A stretch of 64,000 nt of DNA from Pseudopedobacter sp038243635 (GTDB lineage Bacteria > Bacteroidota > Bacteroidia > Sphingobacteriales > Sphingobacteriaceae). The position numbers and the translations under genes are program-made. Below the pieces are notes generated by a model that did no database searches, had not been told where the DNA came from, and saw only the letters and a program-made list of their open reading frames with translations. The stretch is from NCBI GenBank assembly GCA_038243635.1, contig JBBSQW010000008.1, positions 62,001-126,000 on the forward strand, read 5' to 3'. Below, piece by piece: positions 45,891 to 55,163 of the stretch. The number at the start of each line of letters is the position of its first letter. The stretch's first letter is position 1.

Positions 45891-46389
45891 TTTTTTTGTG
45901 CATCCCACTTCGGTAGTTGATGAGAATGTAAGTATTGGAAACGGGTCCTCTATTTGGCATTTTTCGCATATTTCTGAAGGAGTTATCATTGGAGAAAACT
46001 GTAATATCGGGCAAAATGTATTTATGGGTAAAAACGTAAAGGTGGGAAATGGCGTTAAAATCCAAAATAACGTTTCCGTTTATGAAGGCGTGACGTTGGA
46101 GGATGATGTTTTTATAGGGCCATCAGTTGTATTCACCAATATTTTAAATCCTAGAGCGTTTATTAATCGTAAAGCAGAATATAAAGTTACCATCGTTAAA
46201 AAAGGTGCAACTTTGGGAGCAAATAGTACGATAGTTTGTGGTAATAACATAGGAGAATTCTCATTAATTGGTGCGGGTTCTGTATTGACAAAAAATACCG
46301 GCGACTTTGAACTTTGGTACGGTAATCCAGCTTTTAAAAAAGGAATGGTTGATAAGGAAGGGAATGTTTTAGAAGTCGGCAGTCAATAG
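45865..46389 (+). CDS. Hexapeptide N-acetyltransferase (WbpD/WlbB-like)
   Basis: A 174-residue left-handed beta-helix acetyltransferase. Repeats run from VIIGENCNIGQNVFMGKNV to IGEFSLIGAGSVL, with GPSVVFTNILNPRAFI and a terminal WYGNPAFKKGMVDKEG, closely like WbpD, which acetylates the 3-amino group of UDP-GlcNAc3NA. The ATG at 45865 overlaps the aminotransferase by 26 nt; ATG 45877 is also possible. The last few codons run into the intergenic repeat that starts near 46375. Confidence 0.85.
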   Translation: MAFLMQRPDFFVHPTSVVDENVSIGNGSSIWHFSHISEGVIIGENCNIGQNVFMGKNVKVGNGVKIQNNVSVYEGVTLEDDVFIGPSVVFTNILNPRAFINRKAEYKVTIVKKGATLGANSTIVCGNNIGEFSLIGAGSVLTKNTGDFELWYGNPAFKKGMVDKEGNVLEVGSQ

Positions 46390-46530
46390 TCAGCAGACCG
46401 CGGACTATACCTGTGAATACAAGCGATAAAACATAGACAGCTGACATCCGGATACGGATTGATACGAAGATGGGAATGTTAAAAGTTTGTAGTCCGCGGA
46501 CGGCAGACAGTGGACTTCGGACTCTGAACA
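46375..46530. repeat. Intergenic inverted repeat (CCGCGGACTA / TAGTCCGCGG)
   Basis: CCGCGGACTA at 46398-46407 and TAGTCCGCGG at 46490-46499 are perfect inverse copies. Around them are AGTCAGCAG- and GGACTTCGGACT-type echoes. It resembles degenerate palindromic elements found between genes in Bacteroidota. It overlaps the last codons of the acetyltransferase. Confidence 0.6.
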
Positions 46531-46547
46531 TTATATAAAAAAGAATT

Positions 46548-47135
46548 ATGCGTGAAAAAGTAATGTTAGAAATAGGTGGGCATTTAGTTTCTGAGGATTT
46601 AATCAAAGAAAATTTTATCTGTAACCTGGAAAAGTGCAAAGGAGCTTGCTGTATTGAGGGTGATTCTGGAGCGCCTTTAAATGAAGACGAGCTTGCTATT
46701 TTGGAAGAAATTTATCCTAAAGTGAAGCCATACATGACCGCCAAGGGAATTGAGGCCATTGAACAACAAGGAACTTCGGTAAAGGATTTTGAAGGTGATT
46801 ACACCACCACCTGTGTGGATGTTAATAAAGAGTGCGCTTACGTAACTTGGGAGAATGGGATAACCAAATGTGCGATTGAAAAGGCTTATGAAGATAAAGT
46901 AATTAGTTGGAAAAAACCGATTTCGTGTCATCTGTATCCTATTCGCTTAACGCAGTATCCGGAGTTTGATATGTTACATTACGATAGATGGAGTATCTGT
47001 AGTTCGGCTTGCACTTTAGGAAACGAGCACAAGGTTAAAGTCTACCAGTTTTTGAAAGAACCTTTAATTAGAAAGTACGGCGAAGATTGGTATGAGGAGC
47101 TAGAAGAAAATATAAATGTTTTAAATAAGGGTTAA
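46548..47135 (+). CDS. DUF3109 family protein
   Basis: A 195-residue protein with conserved cysteines: ICNLEKCKGACCIEGDSGAPL (CNLEKCKGACC), TTCVDVNKECAYVTW, ISCHLYPIRL and SICSSACTLG. This Cys pattern is that of DUF3109, related to the YkgJ-type CxxCxxxCC zinc/iron clusters. The function is unknown. The family is common in Bacteroidota. It is unrelated to the sugar genes around it. Confidence 0.9.
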   Translation: MREKVMLEIGGHLVSEDLIKENFICNLEKCKGACCIEGDSGAPLNEDELAILEEIYPKVKPYMTAKGIEAIEQQGTSVKDFEGDYTTTCVDVNKECAYVTWENGITKCAIEKAYEDKVISWKKPISCHLYPIRLTQYPEFDMLHYDRWSICSSACTLGNEHKVKVYQFLKEPLIRKYGEDWYEELEENINVLNKG

Positions 47136-47187
47136 ATATTTACATTTGCAATTCTAACAGAAAAACAAACATTTAAATTATACCACC

Positions 47188-48060
47188 TTGAAAGGAATAA
47201 TTTTAGCAGGAGGAACAGGTTCTCGTTTACATCCACTTACGCTTGCAGTAAGCAAGCAAATGATGCCGGTTTATGATAAGCCGATGATTTATTATCCATT
47301 GGCGACTTTAATGTTAGCCGGGATAAATGAAGTGCTAATCATCTCCACGCCGCAAGATTTACCGGGATTTCAGAAATTATTAGGTGATGGTACAAACATG
47401 GGATGTAAATTTTCCTATGCAGAGCAACCCTCGCCAGATGGTTTAGCACAAGCGTTTGTTATTGGCGAAGAATTTATTGGCAACGATGCTGTAGCGCTAG
47501 TTTTAGGAGATAATATTTTCTTTGGCGACGGGATGGCTAAGTTGATGCAAGCTAATACCAACCCAACAGGAGGCGTAGTTTTCGCCTATCCAGTTCATGA
47601 CCCTGAAAGGTATGGCGTTGTAGAATTTGATGCAGATAAGAAAGCCATTTCTATAGAAGAGAAACCAGAAAATCCAAAATCTAATTATGCGGTTCCAGGA
47701 TTGTATTTTTACGATAACAGCGTAGTTGAAGTCGCAAAAAATATCAAACCTTCGCCACGTGGGGAACTAGAAATTACAGATATCAATAAATATTATCTAG
47801 AGAAAGGCTTGCTAAAAGTCGGCCTATTGAGCAGAGGAACCGCTTGGTTGGATACCGGAACTTTCGAATCTTTAATGCAAGCTGGTACTTTTGTTCAGGT
47901 GATTGAAGACCGCCAAGGTTTAAAAATTGGTTGTATCGAAGAAATCGCTTACCGTATGAATTTTATAGGCAAAGAGGCTTTGCGTAAACTTGGAGAACCC
48001 TTGGTGAAAAGTGGCTACGGAAAATATTTGGTAGATATTGCCGACGGAAAAATTTTATAA
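47188..48060 (+). CDS. rfbA: Glucose-1-phosphate thymidylyltransferase
   Basis: A 290-residue enzyme forming dTDP-glucose, the entry to dTDP-sugars. The nucleotidyl-transfer motif is GIILAGGTGSRLHPLTLAVS, with SKQMMPVYDKPMIYYPL, VLGDNIFFG and GTAWLDTGTFESLMQA following. The start is TTG at 47188, since no in-frame ATG precedes the motif. A -7-like TACATTTG lies at 47141-47148. The usual rfbB, rfbC and rfbD partners are not in the window. Confidence 0.95.
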   Translation: MKGIILAGGTGSRLHPLTLAVSKQMMPVYDKPMIYYPLATLMLAGINEVLIISTPQDLPGFQKLLGDGTNMGCKFSYAEQPSPDGLAQAFVIGEEFIGNDAVALVLGDNIFFGDGMAKLMQANTNPTGGVVFAYPVHDPERYGVVEFDADKKAISIEEKPENPKSNYAVPGLYFYDNSVVEVAKNIKPSPRGELEITDINKYYLEKGLLKVGLLSRGTAWLDTGTFESLMQAGTFVQVIEDRQGLKIGCIEEIAYRMNFIGKEALRKLGEPLVKSGYGKYLVDIADGKIL

Positions 48061-48233
48061 GTAAACATAGCTTGAAACGAGAAAAGATTATTTATTTATT
48101 CTTTTCTTCACTCAAAACTAAATAAAAGGACTAGTAAGCATACAATCATTCTGTTCATCAATTATTCAAATAAACGGATTAGCAAGGAGTTCAATCAATC
48201 ATTCTCTCCACCAATCCTTCAAAATTAAAACAT

Positions 48234-49373
48234 ATGGCTAAAGTCGCATTAATTACAGGTATTACAGGACAAGATGGTGCATATCTTGCAGAGTTTTTAT
48301 TAAAAAAAGGTTATGAAGTTCACGGTTTAAAAAGAAGAACTTCCCTTTTTAATACGGATAGGATTGATCATTTATACCAAGACCAACACGAAGAAGGCGT
48401 AAAGTTAACTTTGCATTACGGCGATTTAACAGACTCTACAAACTTAATACGTTTGGTGCAGGAAATCCAACCAGACGAAATTTACAACTTGGCCGCAATG
48501 AGCCACGTTAAAGTAAGTTTTGATACTCCTGAATACACCGCAAACGCAGATGGTATCGGAACGTTAAGAATTTTAGAAGCAGTAAGATTGTTAGGCTTAA
48601 CTGAAAAAACAAGGGTTTATCAAGCTTCAACATCAGAACTTTATGGATTAGTACAAGCAGTTCCTCAGTCAGAAACTACGCCTTTTTACCCACGTTCACC
48701 TTATGCAGTAGCAAAAATGTATGCCTATTGGATCACGGTAAATTATCGCGAGGCATATGGAATGTTCGCTTGTAATGGAATTTTGTTTAATCACGAAAGC
48801 CCTATACGAGGAGAAACTTTTGTTACTCGTAAAATTACCAGAGCGGCGTCTAAAATAGCAATGGGCTTACAAAGCTGTATATATTTGGGTAATCTTTCTT
48901 CACAAAGAGACTGGGGACATGCTAAAGATTATATAGAAGCGATGTGGTTGATTTTACAACAAGATAAACCAGAAGATTTCGTAATTGCAACAGGCGTAAC
49001 TACTACCGTTCGTGAATTTGTGAGAATGAGTTTTGAAGAGTTAGGAATTACCGTTGAGTTCTCTGGTAAAGACGACAATGAAAAAGGAGTAATTATTGAT
49101 GTTGACCAAGACAAAGCAAAAGAGTTAGGTTTAAATGTCGATTCGTTGAAATTGGGACAAACTGTTGTAAAAGTTGATCCAAAATACTTCCGTCCAACAG
49201 AGGTTGAACTGTTATTGGGCGACCCAACGAAGTCAAAAGAAAAATTAGGTTGGAAATTAAAGTACGATTTACCAGCATTGGTAAAGGATATGATTCAATC
49301 AGACTTGCACTTGACTAAAAAAGATCAGTATTTAAAAGATGGTGGTTACCAAACAATGAATTATTTCGAGTAA
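48234..49373 (+). CDS. gmd: GDP-mannose 4,6-dehydratase
   Basis: A 379-residue extended SDR converting GDP-mannose to GDP-4-keto-6-deoxymannose, the precursor of GDP-fucose and GDP-rhamnose. Motifs are the Rossmann GITGQDGAYLAEFLL, the catalytic YPRSPYAVAKMYAYW (YxxxK), ASTSELYG and RRTSLFNTDRIDHLY. No fucose synthase (fcl) gene follows in the window, so the end product is unknown. Confidence 0.96.
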   Translation: MAKVALITGITGQDGAYLAEFLLKKGYEVHGLKRRTSLFNTDRIDHLYQDQHEEGVKLTLHYGDLTDSTNLIRLVQEIQPDEIYNLAAMSHVKVSFDTPEYTANADGIGTLRILEAVRLLGLTEKTRVYQASTSELYGLVQAVPQSETTPFYPRSPYAVAKMYAYWITVNYREAYGMFACNGILFNHESPIRGETFVTRKITRAASKIAMGLQSCIYLGNLSSQRDWGHAKDYIEAMWLILQQDKPEDFVIATGVTTTVREFVRMSFEELGITVEFSGKDDNEKGVIIDVDQDKAKELGLNVDSLKLGQTVVKVDPKYFRPTEVELLLGDPTKSKEKLGWKLKYDLPALVKDMIQSDLHLTKKDQYLKDGGYQTMNYFE

Positions 49374-49403
49374 CGCTTAACGAACGAGATTTCGCAACTT
49401 TTT

Positions 49404-49507
49404 CCGTCATTTCGAACGAGGTACGATGTGAGAGATCTGTTAGTTTCTTAACAGAATCATTTAGTGCCAAAAAAACTTAGAGATCTCTCCAAGCGTCGAG
49501 ATGACGG
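49404..49507. repeat. Bacteroidota palindromic intergenic repeat
   Basis: The stretch starts CCGTCATTTCGAACGAGG and ends CAAGCGTCGAGATGACGG, with GAGAGATCT and AGAGATCTCTCC facing each other inside. Thus it can fold into one long imperfect hairpin. Elements of this type are dispersed between genes in Bacteroidota genomes. It lies between gmd and the toxin-antitoxin pair. Confidence 0.75.
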
Positions 49508-49581
49508 TTAAGAAAAGTGTGATATTTTACAAGCGTAAGTGCCTAATCAGAAAGCCTACTCGCTGATGAAACCAAACGGAA

Positions 49582-49902
49582 ATGGAAAGTTACATTAACA
49601 TTGTAAAGAGAATAATACTTAAAAGAGTACCTTTGCAAACTTATTCTGTGTTTTTATTTGGCAGTCGAGCAATGGGGAATCATCATCATCTATCGGATAT
49701 TGATATTGGCGTTTTAGGAGAAAGACCTTTATCCATTTCTATAAAAGGAGAAATAGAAGAAGAGATAGACGAAAGCATTTGCCCTTTAAAAGTTGACTTA
49801 ATAGATTTTTACCAAGTTAGCGACGAGTTTAAACAATATGCTTTAGAAAAGATTGAAATATGGAACTTAAGCAAAAATTCGAACTTGAATTATCAAATTT
49901 AA
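49582..49902 (+). CDS. MNT-domain nucleotidyltransferase (MntA-like antitoxin)
   Basis: A 106-residue minimal nucleotidyltransferase. The catalytic motif GSx10DxD is exact (Gly27-Ser28, Asp39, Asp41, in FLFGSRAMG and SDIDIG). In type VII toxin-antitoxin pairs this enzyme adenylylates and so silences the HEPT toxin. It overlaps the next gene by 43 nt, which argues for a coupled pair. The order here is MNT first. Confidence 0.88.
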   Translation: MESYINIVKRIILKRVPLQTYSVFLFGSRAMGNHHHLSDIDIGVLGERPLSISIKGEIEEEIDESICPLKVDLIDFYQVSDEFKQYALEKIEIWNLSKNSNLNYQI

Positions 49903-50285
49903 AGCAAGCAATTGCTACCTATGCGGAAGTGCTTACGTTGACAGATGATACGAAGTATTCAGCAATTGAATTAGATGCGATCAAAAATGGAAAATTGCAA
50001 AAGTTTGAATACTGTACAGAATTATCTTGGAAAGTAAGCAAAATTTTTCTCGAGCTTAGAACGGCTGAAATATTTATATCGCCCAAGTTGGTTTATAAAA
50101 ATTTGATGTTAAATAAATTTATTACAGAAGCGCTTTATAAAATGCTTTTCAATACCTTAGAAGATAGAAACAAGCTTAGTCATATTTACAAGGAAGAAAT
50201 GTACAATGAAGTATATAAAAATATTGAAGCACACTTGCAGGCGTTCAGCGCTTTGTTGGCCGTTTTAAACAAGAATCAAGATTAA
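49860..50285 (+). CDS. HEPT-domain protein (HepT-like toxin / nucleotidyltransferase partner)
   Basis: A 141-residue all-helical protein of the HI0074/HEPT superfamily. The ribonuclease motif Rx4HxY is exact: Arg103, His108, Tyr110 in EDRNKLSHIY. The tyrosine is the adenylylation target in studied pairs. The 43-nt overlap with the MNT gene supports function as a pair. That it is an active toxin is inference; some HI0074-type partners are only substrate-binding subunits. Confidence 0.82.
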   Translation: MELKQKFELELSNLKQAIATYAEVLTLTDDTKYSAIELDAIKNGKLQKFEYCTELSWKVSKIFLELRTAEIFISPKLVYKNLMLNKFITEALYKMLFNTLEDRNKLSHIYKEEMYNEVYKNIEAHLQAFSALLAVLNKNQD

Positions 50286-50305
50286 GTAAGGTTACCCTAT
50301 CATAA

Positions 50306-52804
50306 ATGAATATCAAAAAATCACTGCTACTACTGCTTTTTTTTGTTGGAATAATCACCTTCCAATCGGCTAAGGCTCAAAGCGTCAATCAACAGAATTT
50401 TTCTAACGTTCGTGTAGATGAGCTAACTGATGATCAGATTAGACAGATTATTAAGCAAATACAATCATCAGGATTGCCCGAATCTCAATTAGAGCAAATC
50501 GCAGCCTCCAGAGGAATGCAGCCTGCTGAAGTTGCAAAGTTAAGAGCAAGAGTAGAAGCCGTAAATTCAAATAGCGCTGCTAGCGGCCAAACAGATGCAA
50601 CCGTAAAAGGAAAAGACGGAAGCAGAGGACGTAGCTTTGAAGGGGAAGTTTCTGACATTGCCAATTCAGACGACAAAAAAACTGAGAAAGAAGCAGACGC
50701 TGTACTACAAACATTAAAATCCAAAATTTTTGGTAAAGAACTTTTTGCAAATGCATCTACTACTTTTGAACCTAATTTACGTTTAGCCACGCCTTTAAAT
50801 TATGTGATTGGAACTTCCGATCAATTATTAATTGATATATACGGTTATTCAGAAGTGAGTTATAGCTTAACCGTTAGCCCAGAAGGAACCATCAATATCC
50901 CTTACGTAGGAATTACACAAGTCGGTGGTTTAACGGTAGAAGCCGCAACATCCCGGATCAAAAGTAAGCTGTCTGGAATTTACAGTGGCTTAAACTCAGG
51001 CAACACCAAGTTGAGTGTGACAATCGGTAACATCCGTAGCATCAAGGTTATTTTAACCGGCGAAGTGATGAAGCCAGGAACTTATACACTTCCTTCTTTG
51101 GCAACTTTATTCAACGCACTCTATTCATCTGGTGGTCCAACAGACAATGGTTCATTCCGGAATATTGAAGTAATCAGAAACGGAAGGAAAGTAGCAACGT
51201 TAGATGTTTATGATTTCCTTTTGAAAGGAGATTTAAAAAATAACGTTCGCTTGCAAGATCAGGATATTATCAGAGTTCCGGTTTATCAAAAACGCGTAGA
51301 AATTGTAGGCGAGATAAAACGCCCGGCAATTTTTGAATTAAAAGATAATGAAGATTTTGAAGACCTACTTTCTTTTGCGGGTGGTTTTACAGAAAGAGCC
51401 TATAAAGCAAGAGTAAAGGTATTAGGGAATACAGATACAGAGCAAAAAATTGCTGATGTTACCGCTTCTGAATACGCAAGCTACAAGCCAAAAAGCGGAG
51501 ATAAGTATTTTGTAAACGAGATTTTAGACAGGTTTGAAAACCGAGTGACCATAGAGGGTTCGGTATTTAGACCCGGTCAGTATGAGTTGGAGTCGGGTTT
51601 AACTGTAAAAACATTAATTCAAAAAGCAGAAGGAATTAAAGAAGATGCTTTTACCAATAGGGCGTATATTACTCGTTTAACGGATGACCTAAATACAGAG
51701 CTCATTTCTTTCGACATTAAAAAAGTATTAGCCGGCACAGCGGACGATATTCCATTAAAACGTGAAGATGTAATCAGTATATCTTCCATATTTGATTTAA
51801 AAGAAGCGTATAAAGTAAGTATCAATGGACAGGTAAGAAGGCCAGGAGAGTTTGCTTATTCCGAAAACATGAGTTTAGAAGAGGTAATCTTAAAAGCCGG
51901 CGGTTTCAGCGAATCAGCTACCTCCCAGCGCATTGAAATTTCTCGTCGTGTTAAAAACTCAGATGCAACATCATCCTCTGCGAGAACTGCAGAAGTATTC
52001 CAAATGGAAGTCGATCGGAATTTAAGTATCGAGGCTGCTAAGTTTGTATTGCAACCCTTTGATATCATTACGGTAAGGTCTTCACCAGGATATGAGGTTC
52101 AAAAACAAGTGAGAATTGACGGAGAGGTTTTATACCCAGGTTATTATACCATTACCAAAAAAGATGAGAGATTATCTGATTTGGTTAAACGAGCGGGAGG
52201 GTTAACGGCATTGGCTTATCCTTACGGCGCTTCTTTAAAAAGAGCAGGAACTTTTGAAACACAATTAGAAGCAGAAAAGGAAAAGCAGAAATTAGAGCAG
52301 TTTAAAAAAGTGCAAAAAGATGCAGAAGACTCTACTTCTATAGATCTGGAAAACGGAGTTACCAGAAATAATTTTGTTGGGATTGACTTGCCACAGATTT
52401 TAGCAAAACCTGGAAGACGAAAAGATTTGTTTTTGCAAAATGGAGATATTATCAATGTGCCTACAGAGTTACAAACTGTAAAAGTGAGTGGCGAGGTTTT
52501 ATCACCAAATACGGTGGTTTTCAGCAGAAGTAAGGGATTTAAAAACTACATTGCTAACGCAGGAGGCTTTGGCGTAAAGGCATTAAAAAAACGATCTTAC
52601 ATCATTTACGCAAATGGTGATGTAAGAAGTACCAAAAGATTTCTTTTTTTTAACAACTACCCGGTGGTTAAAACAGGAGCAGAAATTTTTGTGCCAAAGA
52701 GGGAAGAAAAGAAAGCACTTTCTACTGGAGAAATCATTGGGATCTCTACTGGGGTAGCCTCTTTAGGAGCTATTATATTGGGATTGTTAAACACCTTAAA
52801 GTAA
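50306..52804 (+). CDS. Polysaccharide export outer-membrane protein (Wza-like, multi-SLBB)
   Basis: An 832-residue protein, longer than E. coli Wza (about 380). A signal peptide (cut after QSAKA) is followed by a Q-rich helical region, the Poly_export domain near 165-250 (PLNYVIGTSDQLLIDIYGYS), several SLBB repeats (IRSIKVILTGEVMKPGTYTL, KRVEIVGEIKRPAIFELKD, RVTIEGSVFRPGQYELESG, KVSINGQVRRPGEFAYSE, QVRIDGEVLYPGYYTITKK, TVKVSGEVLSPNTVVF) and a C-terminal membrane segment. It should form the outer-membrane exit pore for the polymer. The Wzz-like gene follows after 20 nt. Confidence 0.93.
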   Translation: MNIKKSLLLLLFFVGIITFQSAKAQSVNQQNFSNVRVDELTDDQIRQIIKQIQSSGLPESQLEQIAASRGMQPAEVAKLRARVEAVNSNSAASGQTDATVKGKDGSRGRSFEGEVSDIANSDDKKTEKEADAVLQTLKSKIFGKELFANASTTFEPNLRLATPLNYVIGTSDQLLIDIYGYSEVSYSLTVSPEGTINIPYVGITQVGGLTVEAATSRIKSKLSGIYSGLNSGNTKLSVTIGNIRSIKVILTGEVMKPGTYTLPSLATLFNALYSSGGPTDNGSFRNIEVIRNGRKVATLDVYDFLLKGDLKNNVRLQDQDIIRVPVYQKRVEIVGEIKRPAIFELKDNEDFEDLLSFAGGFTERAYKARVKVLGNTDTEQKIADVTASEYASYKPKSGDKYFVNEILDRFENRVTIEGSVFRPGQYELESGLTVKTLIQKAEGIKEDAFTNRAYITRLTDDLNTELISFDIKKVLAGTADDIPLKREDVISISSIFDLKEAYKVSINGQVRRPGEFAYSENMSLEEVILKAGGFSESATSQRIEISRRVKNSDATSSSARTAEVFQMEVDRNLSIEAAKFVLQPFDIITVRSSPGYEVQKQVRIDGEVLYPGYYTITKKDERLSDLVKRAGGLTALAYPYGASLKRAGTFETQLEAEKEKQKLEQFKKVQKDAEDSTSIDLENGVTRNNFVGIDLPQILAKPGRRKDLFLQNGDIINVPTELQTVKVSGEVLSPNTVVFSRSKGFKNYIANAGGFGVKALKKRSYIIYANGDVRSTKRFLFFNNYPVVKTGAEIFVPKREEKKALSTGEIIGISTGVASLGAIILGLLNTLK

Positions 52805-52824
52805 TTTAAATAAAAATAAAAATC

Positions 52825-53955
52825 ATGTCCCAAGATCAGGAACATATATCAAAACATACGCAAAAGATAGAATTAACAGAGACGTACGCTGACCAAGTTC
52901 CTAATGCACAGAACGATGAAATTTCTTTGCGAGAACTTATACTCAAAATACGGGAATGGTGGAAATACTTACTAAGTAAATGGATTATCGTTTTAACTAC
53001 CGGAATCATTGGAGGGGTACTGGGCTTAACTTATGCTTTAATTAAAAAGCCAGTTTATACCGCGGAAACCACGTTTGTATTAGAAGAAGGAGAAAGTGGA
53101 GGTGGTTTAGGGCAATATGCTGGGATTGCCTCCATAATAGGGGTCGATTTAGGTGGTGGAGGCGGAGGTATTTTTAAGGGGGATAACATCTTAGAGCTTT
53201 ATAAATCTCGCCGGATGATTCAAGAAACCTTATTGGCCAAAGATACTTTTAATGGAAAGAAACAGTCGCTAATTGACCGATACATTGAATTTAATAAATT
53301 GAGAGAAGGTTGGGAAGTAAAACCGAGTTTGAAAAATATAGATTTCGGTAACGTTGATAAATTTACAAGGGAACAAGACTCTATTGTAGGGAAGCTAGTA
53401 GAAACGATTAATGGTGGGGTCTTAAATGTTTCGAAACCGGATAAAAAATTATCTATCATAGTAGTGTCTGTAAAATCCGAGGATGAATTATTTGCTAAAT
53501 CTTTTGCAAATAATATTGTTAGTAAAGTGAACTCGTTTTATATAAATACGAAGACAAAAAAATCAGCTGAAAATTTGGCCGTTTTACAAAGTCAAGCAGA
53601 CAGCGTTAGGAAGGTGTTGAATTCAAGCATTGGGGGTGTAGCTGCAGCGGTTGATGCAAACCCGAATCTGAATCCAGCTTTTCAAACGTTACGAGTGGGA
53701 TCTCAACGGCGGCAGATAGATGTGCAAGCTAACGGAGCGATCTATCAGGAAATAGTTAAAAACTTGGAGATGGCGAAAATCGGTTTGAGAAACGATAAAC
53801 CCTTAATACAAGTGATAGATCAACCAGTTTTTCCATTGAAAAAAGACAAATTAGGAAAAGCAAAGGGAGTTGTATTGGGAGGGATTATTTTAGGTTTTTT
53901 GACTTGTTTGTCTTTAATAATTAAGAGAGTATTTTCACAACTTATAGCTGAATAA
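52825..53955 (+). CDS. Wzz-type chain-length determinant protein
   Basis: A 376-residue polysaccharide co-polymerase with two membrane segments (about 51-72, WIIVLTTGIIGGVLGLTYAL, and about 345-365, VVLGGIILGFLTCLSLI) enclosing a long periplasmic helical domain. The PxxG-type ending is partly kept as LKKDKLGKAKG. No tyrosine-kinase domain is fused, so it is the short Wzz form. It sits between the export pore and the nonulosonic-acid genes. Confidence 0.92.
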   Translation: MSQDQEHISKHTQKIELTETYADQVPNAQNDEISLRELILKIREWWKYLLSKWIIVLTTGIIGGVLGLTYALIKKPVYTAETTFVLEEGESGGGLGQYAGIASIIGVDLGGGGGGIFKGDNILELYKSRRMIQETLLAKDTFNGKKQSLIDRYIEFNKLREGWEVKPSLKNIDFGNVDKFTREQDSIVGKLVETINGGVLNVSKPDKKLSIIVVSVKSEDELFAKSFANNIVSKVNSFYINTKTKKSAENLAVLQSQADSVRKVLNSSIGGVAAAVDANPNLNPAFQTLRVGSQRRQIDVQANGAIYQEIVKNLEMAKIGLRNDKPLIQVIDQPVFPLKKDKLGKAKGVVLGGIILGFLTCLSLIIKRVFSQLIAE

Positions 53956-53959
53956 ACAC

Positions 53960-55147
53960 ATGGAGATATTAGGGCTTATTGGAAGAAAAGACGAGCTGTT
54001 TAATGAAGATATAAATCAAAATCAGGAAGAGCTCGAATTAATTGTTAACAAATCAAAATTTCTAGTGATTGGCGGGGCAGGTTCTATTGGACAAGCGGTA
54101 ACCAAAGAAATCTTCAAAAGAAAACCGTTAAAGCTTCATGTAGTTGACCTCAGCGAGAATAACATGGTCGAATTGGTACGCGATATTCGTAGTTCATTTG
54201 GCTATATCGATGGCGACTTTCAAACCTTTGCATTAGATATAGGCTCTATAGAATATGATGCTTTTTTTGAAGCAGACGGGAATTATGATTACATCTTAAA
54301 TCTTTCCGCATTAAAGCATGTTAGGAGCGAAAAAGACCCCTTCACACTGATGAGGATGATAGATGTTAACATCTTCAACACAGAAAAAACAATCCAACAG
54401 GCCATTCAGAAAGGAGTAAAAAAGTACTTTTGTGTTTCTACAGATAAAGCAGCTAATCCAGTAAATATGATGGGCGCTTCTAAGCGCATCATGGAGATGT
54501 TTTTGATGAAGTATAGCGAACAAATAGATATTTCAACCGCCCGCTTTGCTAATGTTGCGTTTTCTGATGGTTCTCTACTTCATGGTTTCAATCAACGTAT
54601 TCAAAAAAGGCAACCTATTGTTGCTCCTAATGATATCAAAAGATATTTCGTAATTCCTAAAGAATCTGGGGAACTTTGTTTAATGTCCTGCATATTCGGA
54701 GCCAACCGTGATGTTTTTTTTCCAAAACTAAGCGAGCATCTTCATTTGATTACTTTTGCTGATATAGCGAGCAAGTATTTGCAAAACTTAGGCTACGAAC
54801 CATATTTATGTGAGGATGAAGACGAGGCGAGAAGCGGAGCAGATCAATTGATCGCTCAAAAGAAATGGCCTTGTCTTTTTACAGCGAGCGATACCACAGG
54901 AGAGAAAGACTTCGAAGAATTCTTTACAGAAAATGAGGTTCTCGATATGGGGCGATTCGAAAACTTAGGGATTATAAAAAACGAAGCAGGATTCGACGCT
55001 TCAAAATTAGACTATTTTAAAAATACCATATTAGCATATAAATCATCTAAAAAATGGGATAAGGAAAGTATAGTCTCTCTATTTCATTTTATGATTCCAG
55101 ATTTCGGTCATAAAGAAACAGGTAAGTATTTAGACGCAAAAATGTAA
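53960..55147 (+). CDS. legB: Nucleotide-sugar 4,6-dehydratase (LegB-like, polysaccharide biosynthesis SDR)
   Basis: A 395-residue extended SDR of the Polysacc_synt_2 (FlaA1/CapD) group. It has the NAD motif VIGGAGSIGQAVTKEIF, DLSENNMVELVRDIR and the catalytic region STDKAANPVNMMGASK, in which Met stands at the Tyr position as in this group, ahead of Lys. The surrounding genes suggest it is LegB, making the 4-keto-6-deoxy sugar from a nucleotide-linked GlcNAc. It starts 4 nt after wzz and lies 16 nt ahead of legC. Confidence 0.85.
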   Translation: MEILGLIGRKDELFNEDINQNQEELELIVNKSKFLVIGGAGSIGQAVTKEIFKRKPLKLHVVDLSENNMVELVRDIRSSFGYIDGDFQTFALDIGSIEYDAFFEADGNYDYILNLSALKHVRSEKDPFTLMRMIDVNIFNTEKTIQQAIQKGVKKYFCVSTDKAANPVNMMGASKRIMEMFLMKYSEQIDISTARFANVAFSDGSLLHGFNQRIQKRQPIVAPNDIKRYFVIPKESGELCLMSCIFGANRDVFFPKLSEHLHLITFADIASKYLQNLGYEPYLCEDEDEARSGADQLIAQKKWPCLFTASDTTGEKDFEEFFTENEVLDMGRFENLGIIKNEAGFDASKLDYFKNTILAYKSSKKWDKESIVSLFHFMIPDFGHKETGKYLDAKM

Positions 55148-55163
55148 TTGTTAATAAGATTCT

